From Rikenellaceae bacterium (GTDB lineage: Bacteria; Bacteroidota; Bacteroidia; Bacteroidales; Rikenellaceae), in assembly GCA_020859745.1 (NCBI GenBank), contig JAJBVQ010000187.1, positions 1 through 19,548 of the forward strand: a stretch of DNA of 19,548 bases, read 5' to 3'. Position numbers and translations under genes: made by a program. How positions within the stretch are numbered: the stretch's first letter is position 1; each line of letters begins with the position of its first letter. This document shows, in pieces, positions 14,172 through 19,548 of this stretch. Below the pieces are notes generated by a model. That model searched no databases. It had not been told where the DNA came from and saw only the letters and a list, made by a program, of their open reading frames with translations.

Positions 14172-15302
14172 ATGCATAAGCTCGCCATATTGCTCAAAAA
14201 GGAGTTCCTCCAGATCTTCCGCGACAGGTTCATGCTGCGGGTGATGGTCATGCTGCCCATCGTCCAGCTGTTAGTGCTGCCGCTGGCGGCCAATTACGAC
14301 ATCAAGAATTTCAGGATGGCGGCCATCGACCGGGACAACACCCAGTTCAGCCGGAGGCTGCTGACCAAAATGCAGGCGGGAGGCTATTTCTCGCTGGCGG
14401 CGGCGGTGCTGTCGTGGGCGCAGGCCGAGCGGATGATCGAGCGGGGAGATGTGGATATGATCGTCGAGATTCCGGATCGTTTCGAGCGGGACATGGTGCA
14501 GGGTCGCAGCCCGGAGCTGTCGGTGCATATTTCGGCCATCAACGGGCTGAGCGCGGGGGTGGCGGCGGGGTATGCCAATTCGATCGTCGGTGATTTCGCG
14601 GCGGAACTGGCTTCCGAACACCTGATCCCGGCGCCGGCGGACGCGGCGAAGTTCCCGGTGCAGGTGAATGTGGCCACGCAGGAGTGGTACAATCCGAAAT
14701 TCGACTACAAAACGGTGATTGTGCCGGGTATCCTGGCGCTGCTGATCACCATCGCGGGGCTGTCGATGATGGCCCTCAACACGGTAAAGGAGAAGGAGCG
14801 GGGGACGATCGAACAGCTCAGCGTGACGCCGATGAGCCGCACGCGGTATATGTTCGCGAAGATGATCCCGTTTTTCCTGATCGGTCTGGTGCAGTTTACG
14901 ATCGGGCTGACGATCGCGCATTTCGTCTACGCGATCCCGATGGTGGGGAGTCTGTTCCTGCTGTACGGGGTGGTGGCGCTCTATCTGGTGGGGATCCTGT
15001 GTCTGGGCTTCGTGATCGCCAACCTGTCGGATACCCAGGTGCAGGCCGTCTTCCTGACTTTCTTTATCATGATGACGCTGATCCTGATGAGCGGCCTGTT
15101 CACGCCGATCGAGAGCATGCCGGACTGGGCCCAGCGGGCGGATGTGATCAACCCGGTGGCGCACATCATCTCTTCGGTGAAGATGATACTGGTCAAGGGA
15201 AGTACGGCGGCCGACCTGACGCTGCACTGGCTGGGTCTGGGCATCTTCGCGGCGGCGATGGGGGTGCTGTCGGTGGTCACTTTCCGCAAACTGCGTGCGT
15301 AA
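14172..15302 (+). CDS. ABC-2 type exporter permease (YbhR/YhhJ-like)
   Basis: The frame is open from 14055, but the ATG at 14172 (MHKLAILLKKEFLQIFRDRF) is the family-like start and lies after the promoter, giving 376 residues. The layout is that of ABC-2 exporter subunits: TM1 (about 23-40), a long extracytoplasmic loop (about 41-180), then five segments (182-203, 231-253, 260-283, 290-312, 350-370). The loop between TM2 and TM3 holds KEKERGTIEQLSVTPMSRTR (206-225), the typical coupling-helix motif. Such permeases act in pairs with YbhF-type ATPases to export drugs or other compounds. The matching ATPases and a second permease lie at 16.5-19.3 kb on the other strand, so this gene may be a displaced partner. 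It converges on the response regulator gene with only 13 bases between stops. Confidence 0.88.
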   Translation: MHKLAILLKKEFLQIFRDRFMLRVMVMLPIVQLLVLPLAANYDIKNFRMAAIDRDNTQFSRRLLTKMQAGGYFSLAAAVLSWAQAERMIERGDVDMIVEIPDRFERDMVQGRSPELSVHISAINGLSAGVAAGYANSIVGDFAAELASEHLIPAPADAAKFPVQVNVATQEWYNPKFDYKTVIVPGILALLITIAGLSMMALNTVKEKERGTIEQLSVTPMSRTRYMFAKMIPFFLIGLVQFTIGLTIAHFVYAIPMVGSLFLLYGVVALYLVGILCLGFVIANLSDTQVQAVFLTFFIMMTLILMSGLFTPIESMPDWAQRADVINPVAHIISSVKMILVKGSTAADLTLHWLGLGIFAAAMGVLSVVTFRKLRA

Positions 15303-15315
15303 CGGCCCGGAGGGA

Positions 15316-16014
15316 TCAGATCTCGACCAACCCGTTCTTAATGGCGTAGACCACCAGGTTGGCGGTATTCTTGCAGTTCGTTTTTTCGAGGATATTGGCG
15401 CGGTGTTTGTCCACGGTCCGTTTCGAAATAAACAGCATATCGGCTATCTCATAGTTTGTCAGCCCTTTGCAGATCAACAGCAGGATCTCTTTTTCCCGTT
15501 CCGACAGCGCGGCTTCGTCGGGGTTCGTCTTTTCCTCGTCTGGCCCCATTTCGCCGCCTGACGAGGAGCGCAGGTTGCTCACCAAATTGAACAACAGCTC
15601 CTGCGAAAAGTACGATCCTCCTTCCAGCACCGTTTCGAGCGCCGCGTAGACTTCGGTGATGTCCGAATTCTTGAGCAGGAACCCTTTCACGCCCTGCGAC
15701 ACCATTTTGAAGTAGTAATCCTCTTCGCCGTACATGGACAGGGTGATGATGCGCAGGTCGGGATAGAGGGCCAGAGCCTCGGCGGCGGCGTCTATTCCGT
15801 TCATCTCGGGCATGGAGATGTCGAGCAGCACCACGTCGGGCAGCCCGTCCGGCTCTGCGGCCGCCCCGCCCAGCAGGGCGAGCATCTCGGCGCCGGTACC
15901 GGCTTCGCCGCTGACCCGGAATCTCGGGTGCGAGTTGAGCAGCAGTTTCAACCCGTTCCTGAACAGGGCGTGGTCGTCTACCAATAATACCGAATATTTC
16001 CTATCTGTCTCCAT
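15316..16014 (-). CDS. NarL/LuxR-family response regulator
   Basis: The 232-residue protein has a receiver domain (about 7-125) with the acidic pair Asp13/Asp14, phospho-acceptor Asp65 (VVLLD), Thr91 (ITLS) and Lys115 (LLKN). A linker rich in Ser, Gly and acidic residues (148-167) leads to a LuxR-type HTH (about 168-228: LSEREKEILLLICKGLTNYE, then ISKRTVDKHRANIL). It should be a DNA-binding regulator switched on by phosphorylation. No histidine kinase gene is adjacent, so it is an orphan in this window. Upstream lie a weak -7-like box (TACTTTTA, 16034-16041 on the minus strand) and a perfect 7-bp dyad at 16044-16060. Its target genes are unknown; the neighbouring exporter is only a guess. Confidence 0.93.
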   Translation of the reverse strand: METDRKYSVLLVDDHALFRNGLKLLLNSHPRFRVSGEAGTGAEMLALLGGAAAEPDGLPDVVLLDISMPEMNGIDAAAEALALYPDLRIITLSMYGEEDYYFKMVSQGVKGFLLKNSDITEVYAALETVLEGGSYFSQELLFNLVSNLRSSSGGEMGPDEEKTNPDEAALSEREKEILLLICKGLTNYEIADMLFISKRTVDKHRANILEKTNCKNTANLVVYAIKNGLVEI

Positions 16015-16043
16015 AACTTCAATATCTGTTCGTTAAAAGTATA

Positions 16044-16060
16044 GCGATACGCAGTATCGC
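16044..16060. promoter_or_regulatory. Perfect 7-bp dyad upstream of the response regulator
   Basis: gcgatac and gtatcgc are separated by gca. The dyad lies 30 bases upstream of the ATG, next to the weak -7-like box. It could be an operator for self-control or the edge of the repeat region. Confidence 0.35.
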
Positions 16061-16072
16061 CCGCCCGGCGTG

Positions 16073-16149
16073 GCAGCCGTTGACTGTTTTGTCAGGGTTC
16101 GCAACGCTTTATGGAAACGCCCTCGCGAGCAGCCGTTGGCTGTTTTGTC
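16073..16149. repeat. 21-base direct repeat, two copies 56 bases apart
   Basis: 16073-16093 and 16129-16149 (both beginning gcagccgttg and ending ctgttttgtc, differing at one position) are spaced by 35 bases. No gene lies here. Confidence 0.65.
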
Positions 16150-16168
16150 GAACCTGCCGATTGCCTTA

Positions 16169-16247
16169 GGGTAATTACAGCCCGGCTGGAGTGCCCGGCG
16201 GCACCGCCCGCCCGCTTTAGGGCAAGAATGCCGAGGGTAATTACAGC
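16169..16247. repeat. gggtaattacagc direct repeats and shared modules
   Basis: gggtaattacagc occurs at 16169-16181 and 16235-16247. Between them the modules cccggctggagt and cgcccgcccgct...gggcaagaatgc recur from the 11.6-11.8 kb gap, here in the opposite order. Bases 16248-16393 hold no gene that I recognise. Confidence 0.55.
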
Positions 16248-16393
16248 TACACGCTCAGCGCCCGCACGCGCCGTTGATGTAAAAACGGCGGCCAGCATAG
16301 CGAGCCGCACAGGCCGAACCGACGCAGTAGCCGAGAGGCGCCAAGCCAGCTTGGATGGCCGAGGCACCAGGAGGAAGCCCGAAGGGCAACCCA

Positions 16394-16453
16394 CGCCGGG
16401 CGGAGGACTGCAACCCGCGCTACGCTTGGTTTGGTCTCCGCTGGCTCCGACCG
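16394..16453. repeat. Dispersed intergenic repeat, copy 2
   Basis: This stretch aligns with 11213-11272 in the same orientation (ggcggaggactgcaac core, cgctacgcttggt, ctggctccg). It ends 36 bases from the stop of the ABC permease. Confidence 0.55.
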
Positions 16454-16488
16454 CGAACATTCATAATAACCGAACGATTAAAGTTTTA

Positions 16489-17622
16489 TTAGCTGCGAGG
16501 GCGTTCTTTCCGGGAGAACAGTGCCAGTGCCAGACCCACCAAAACGACCGCCATCGTTCCGAGTACCGCCAGCGGCAGCCACAGATCCGACACCGGTTGC
16601 CCTTTCAGCATCAGCCCCTTGATCCCTTCGATGAACCATGTCGCCGGCACCGCCTGACATGCCCATTGCAGCGCCACCGGCATATTGTCCAGCGGAAAAA
16701 TGAACCCCGACAACAGCATCGTCGGCAGGAACAAGCCCAGCAACGACGAAGTCAGCGCCGACTGCTGCGTCTTGACCACCGACGAGATCAGGATCCCCAG
16801 CCCGATCGCCGAGAGGATGAACAGACCGCACAGCAACACCAGTCCCCACAGACTCCCGTAGCACGGCATGCCGAACACCAGCGTGCCCAGCAGCATGATA
16901 ACCGTCGTATTGATCGCCGTCAGCACGAAATAGGGAAGCACCTTCCCCAGCACGATCGTCCGCGCCTTGAGCGGCGACACCGTCAGCAGGCGCAGCGTGC
17001 CCGTCTCCTTCTCCCGCGCCAGCGTCACCGAAGTCATCATCGCCGCCACGACCATCACGATCAGCGCGATCACCCCCGGCAAGAACATATAAGCCGATTT
17101 CAGCTCCGGGTTGAACATCATCCGCACATTGGTCCGACCCGGCGAAACCGCCCCCGATAACCCGTGCGAAGCGTTGAGCTCCGCATTCAGGTCCGCCACG
17201 ATCCCCGAGGCATAGCCGATAATGGTCGTCGCCACGTTCAGGTCCGACGCGTCCGTCACCAACTGCACGCTCGTCCCCCCGTACCGCCGCGCATCCGAGC
17301 CGAAATCCGGCGGGATCACGATCACCATCTTGACCGTTCCCTTCTTGAACGCCCCGTCTATGTCCGCCTCGCGCCGCACGTTGTCCACGATCCGGAACTG
17401 GTCTGCCGCCGACAGTTTGCGCACCAATCTCCGGGCCAAAGGATCGCCGTGCGACGAGTCCAGCACCGCCACCGGCGTATGGTCGATGTCCGAGGAGATG
17501 ACATAGCCGAACAGCATCACCAGGGCCAGCGGCATGGCGAACAGCATCGCCAACGTCCTGCGCTCGCGCAGGATGTGCCGCCACTCTTTGGCCACGAAGC
17601 TCAGGAAACTGGTATTTCTCAT
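16489..17622 (-). CDS. ABC-2 type exporter permease (YbhS-like)
   Basis: The 377-residue protein shows TM1 at about 23-43, a large extracytoplasmic domain (44-177), then TM2 178-201, TM3 228-250, TM4 258-281, TM5 290-311 and TM6 348-370. The cytoplasmic motif REKETGTLRLLTVSPLKART (203-222) is the ABC-2 coupling helix. The ATG at 17622 overlaps the TGA of the upstream ATPase gene by four bases (ATGA), so the two are translated as one operon. It is the third gene of the minus-strand exporter cluster. Clusters of this kind usually carry two such permeases; the second is missing downstream, where repeats begin at once. The substrate is unknown; related systems export drugs or membrane components. 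Confidence 0.9.
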   Translation of the reverse strand: MRNTSFLSFVAKEWRHILRERRTLAMLFAMPLALVMLFGYVISSDIDHTPVAVLDSSHGDPLARRLVRKLSAADQFRIVDNVRREADIDGAFKKGTVKMVIVIPPDFGSDARRYGGTSVQLVTDASDLNVATTIIGYASGIVADLNAELNASHGLSGAVSPGRTNVRMMFNPELKSAYMFLPGVIALIVMVVAAMMTSVTLAREKETGTLRLLTVSPLKARTIVLGKVLPYFVLTAINTTVIMLLGTLVFGMPCYGSLWGLVLLCGLFILSAIGLGILISSVVKTQQSALTSSLLGLFLPTMLLSGFIFPLDNMPVALQWACQAVPATWFIEGIKGLMLKGQPVSDLWLPLAVLGTMAVVLVGLALALFSRKERPRS

Positions 17623-18344
17623 CGCCGGGTCAGTTTTTCGAACAAATCGTCCATATCCTTCGCCCCGTACTCCCGCATCAGTGTCCGGGGTTTGTCCAAG
17701 GCTTTCATCTCCCCGTCCGCCATGATCAACGTCCGGTTGCAGTAGAGCGCCTCGTCCAGGTAGTGTGTGGTCACCAGGATCGTGGTTCCCTCCGTCGCCG
17801 CATCGAGGATCAGCTCCCAGAACCGCCTGCGCCCCAGCGGGTCGACCCCGCCTGTCGGCTCGTCCAGGAACAGGACTTCCGGACGGTGGAGCATCGCCGC
17901 CGAAAGGGCGATCTTCTGTTTCCAGCCCGGCGGCAGGCCGCCGACCAGCTGGTCTTTCAGGCTCTCCATTTCGAGTTTGCGGTACATCTCCGCCATACGT
18001 TCCCGCAGCTCCGTCCGCTTCAGGCCGTAGATGGTGCCGAACAGTTGCAGGTTCTCGCCCACGGTCAGGTCATTATAAAGCGAAAACTTCTGGCTCATAT
18101 ATCCGATGCGCCGCTTGACCTGCTCGGGCCTGTTCGCCACGTCGAAACCCGCCACCTCGGCCCGGCCCGACGTCGGTTTCAGCAATCCGCACAGCATGCG
18201 TATCGCGGTGGTCTTCCCGGCCCCGTTCGCGCCGAGGAATCCGAACACTTCGCCCCGTCCCACGCCGAACGAAAGGTCGTCCACGGCGGTGAAATCCCCG
18301 AAGCGGCGGGTCAGGTGCTGCACTATGATGTTCCGGTCTTCCAT
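17619..18344 (-). CDS. ABC exporter ATP-binding protein, YbhF C-half-like
   Basis: The 241-residue subunit has Walker A GANGAGKT (38-45), Q-loop Gln85 (GYMSQKFSLY), Walker B VLFLDEPTGGVDP (157-169) and switch His194 (TTHYLDEA). The signature motif is LPPGWKQK in place of LSGGxxQ; the same replacement is known from the C-terminal half of E. coli YbhF (recalled). It powers the ABC-2 permease whose start overlaps its stop. The frame continues upstream through the previous gene, but the ATG at 18344 (MEDRNIIVQHLTRRFG) is the only sensible start. It follows the first ATPase gene by 5 bases, so the two halves that are fused in YbhF are separate here. Confidence 0.9.
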   Translation of the reverse strand: MEDRNIIVQHLTRRFGDFTAVDDLSFGVGRGEVFGFLGANGAGKTTAIRMLCGLLKPTSGRAEVAGFDVANRPEQVKRRIGYMSQKFSLYNDLTVGENLQLFGTIYGLKRTELRERMAEMYRKLEMESLKDQLVGGLPPGWKQKIALSAAMLHRPEVLFLDEPTGGVDPLGRRRFWELILDAATEGTTILVTTHYLDEALYCNRTLIMADGEMKALDKPRTLMREYGAKDMDDLFEKLTRR

Positions 18345-18349
18345 GTCTG

Positions 18350-19303
18350 CTATCGGCTGTCCGCTTGGAGTGTCTCTTCCGTCTCGGCCCCGGAGGTGAG
18401 TTGTATGAACAGGTCTTCGACCGTGGGCCGCACGGCGCTGACGCTGACCAGCGAGGTGTCGACTCCTTGTCCCCGCAGGTAGCTGAACACCGTTTCGCTG
18501 CGCATGCCGGGCAGGGTCATCCCCAAGTGTATGCGGTCGCCGAAGGAGTAGCATCCGCCGCTGAGCGACCATTCGCGCAGCATATGCAAGAGCCGGGTGT
18601 TGAGCGCGGTATCGGCGGCGCCGATCTCGTACAACGTTCCGCGGTAGTGCTCCCCGACTTCGCCGGGGGCCAGCTCGTCCAGTATGGTGCCGTGGTGGAT
18701 CAGGGTGATGCGGTCGCATTTGGCTGCCTCGTCCATATAGGAGGTGGAGACGAGCATGGTCTTCCCTTTGCCGGCCAGCCCGCGCAGGGCGGCCCAGAAT
18801 TCGCTCCGCGAGGTGGGGTCGACTCCGGTGGTGGGTTCGTCGAGCATCAGGACCCGGGGGTCGTGGATCATGGCGCAGCACAGGGCGAGTTTCTGTTTCA
18901 TGCCGCCGGAGAGTTTGGATGCGGGCCGGTCGGAAAAGGGTTCGATCTGGGCCCAGATGTCCCCGACCAGGTCGACGACGGCCTGGACGGGCTGCCGGTA
19001 GATGTGTGCGAAGAATTCGAGGTTCTCGCGCACGGAGAGGTCGCCGTACAACGAAAAAATCGCCGGCATGTATCCGACGGTTTTCCTGACGTCCTTCCAT
19101 TGTTTCCGTATGTCGTACCCCCCGACGGTGGCGGTTCCGCGGTCAGCGAGGGTCAGGGTGACGAGGATGTCGAAGAGGGTGGTCTTCCCGGCTCCGTCGG
19201 CGCCGATCAAACCGTGGATGGTACCTTCGGGCACGTGCAACGATACGTCGTCGAGGGCGACGATGCCGCCCCAACGCTTCGTTATGCCTTCCGCTTCGAT
19301 CAT
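18350..19303 (-). CDS. ABC exporter ATP-binding protein, YbhF N-half-like
   Basis: The 317-residue protein has Walker A GADGAGKT (34-41), signature LSGGMKQKLAL (131-141) and Walker B VLMLDEPTTGVDP (151-163). Two usual residues differ: the Q-loop position is Ala81 (GYMPAIFSLY) and the switch histidine is Ser188 (STSYMDEA). The C-terminal 80 residues form an extra domain after the nucleotide-binding domain. With the next gene it makes a complementary pair, one having the canonical signature and the other the switch histidine. It is the first gene of the operon visible here; an adaptor and an outer-membrane channel gene may lie beyond the right edge. No good promoter was found before the ATG at 19303. 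Confidence 0.9.
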   Translation of the reverse strand: MIEAEGITKRWGGIVALDDVSLHVPEGTIHGLIGADGAGKTTLFDILVTLTLADRGTATVGGYDIRKQWKDVRKTVGYMPAIFSLYGDLSVRENLEFFAHIYRQPVQAVVDLVGDIWAQIEPFSDRPASKLSGGMKQKLALCCAMIHDPRVLMLDEPTTGVDPTSRSEFWAALRGLAGKGKTMLVSTSYMDEAAKCDRITLIHHGTILDELAPGEVGEHYRGTLYEIGAADTALNTRLLHMLREWSLSGGCYSFGDRIHLGMTLPGMRSETVFSYLRGQGVDTSLVSVSAVRPTVEDLFIQLTSGAETEETLQADSR

Positions 19304-19349
19304 ACTATTAAATTATTCCTTCGTTTTATAACTACCCTTGGAGGGTACT

Positions 19350-19373
19350 GTTCTTTCTTTGAAAAGAAAGAAC
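19350..19373. repeat. gttctttcttt/aaagaaagaac hairpin
   Basis: An 11-bp perfect inverted repeat with a 2-base loop lies 47 bases upstream of the exporter operon. Without a clear GC stem it is more likely a repeat-family end than a terminator. Confidence 0.5.
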
Positions 19374-19427
19374 CAAAGAAACTTTCGAGCAGCCTGCCGA
19401 GGAACTCAGTCTGCCGAACTCCTTATG

Positions 19428-19484
19428 TTTGGCGCAACGGTCGGGGCGTAAAGCCCTCCGGGCCAGCCCCGCCCGTTCGCCAAA
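19428..19484. repeat. 57-base near-palindrome in the right-end non-coding stretch
   Basis: tttggcg (19428-19434) and cgccaaa (19478-19484) are the ends. The inner arms aacggtcggggc and gccccgcccgtt are complementary with one mismatch. The run of A after it is on the wrong side for a terminator. Bases 19304-19548 hold no gene that I can support. Confidence 0.5.
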
Positions 19485-19548
19485 AAAAATGAAGATTGCG
19501 GAGCCTAAAGAGTAGCGCAGCTGACTCAAAAGTTTTTGGTGCCGCTTT

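Noticed and set aside
16092..17160. Genes in the 16.1-16.5 kb gap (122-codon minus frame, 349-codon plus frame)
   Set aside because: They consist of repeat modules plus antisense of the permease gene and show no start signals or domain.
18345..19100. Upstream extension of the second ATPase to a 493-codon frame
   Set aside because: The extra 252 codons overlap the first ATPase in another frame and are Arg/His/Pro-rich. The ATG at 18344 gives the normal domain start.
17763..19492. Plus-strand frames of 239 and 375 codons
   Set aside because: They are antisense to the two ATPase genes, whose Walker motifs fix the true strand.

Overview
The window reads as chromosomal DNA of a GC-rich Bacteroidales bacterium, most likely Alistipes or a close relative. 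The phylum call rests on repeated TAnnTTTG -7 promoter elements (one with a TTTG -33 box at a 20-base spacer), weak Shine-Dalgarno sequences, and typical Bacteroidota families: a two-FtsX-domain MacB-type permease, a remnant of an AraC regulator divergent from an efflux adaptor, and a small XRE protein of the 'VIGYSGLSVNAFAKAIGLKR' type. The genus is inference; nothing here is diagnostic of it.

Left part (1-6100). A truncated RND-type periplasmic adaptor lipoprotein gene runs off the left edge. Divergent from it is the N-terminal stub of an AraC-type regulator. A 782-residue MacB/FtsX-like permease (minus strand) and a secreted phosphodiester-glycosidase-family protein (plus strand) follow. 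Next come two damaged genes in a row: an XRE-like regulator with a frameshift and an outer-membrane barrel-like protein with an in-frame stop.

Island (about 6100-9100). By eye the base composition becomes AT-rich. Three plus-strand genes make a compact restriction-modification set: a Vsr mismatch endonuclease, a C5-cytosine methyltransferase and, overlapping it by one base, a NotI-family-like restriction endonuclease with four N-terminal cysteine positions and a D...ExQ active site. The set ends at a perfect 18-bp terminator and abuts the 3' end of a tRNA-Leu gene, a common integration point.

Core block (9140-11130, minus strand). A promoter, tRNA-Glu(UUC), rpsT (ribosomal protein S20) and tRNA-Leu(CAA) lie in transcription order; argH (argininosuccinate lyase) precedes them.

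Right part (11130-19548). A 720-base gap full of nested inverted repeats is followed by an LTA-synthase-like membrane sulfatase-fold protein. Next comes a long imperfect hairpin between divergent promoters that may be a structured RNA. Then follow an ABC-2 permease on the plus strand, a NarL/LuxR-type response regulator, a second repeat-rich gap, and a minus-strand ABC exporter operon (two ATPases, then one permease). The two ATPases resemble the two halves of E. coli YbhF split into separate genes. The plus-strand permease could be the displaced second permease of that exporter. Repeat modules are shared between the gaps at 11.2-11.8 kb and 16.1-16.5 kb; a third palindromic repeat region lies at 19.3-19.5 kb.

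The most interesting items are the Vsr/5mC/NotI-like island beside tRNA-Leu, the hairpin RNA candidate at 13.86-14.01 kb, the mosaic repeat elements, and the asymmetric, possibly rearranged exporter.
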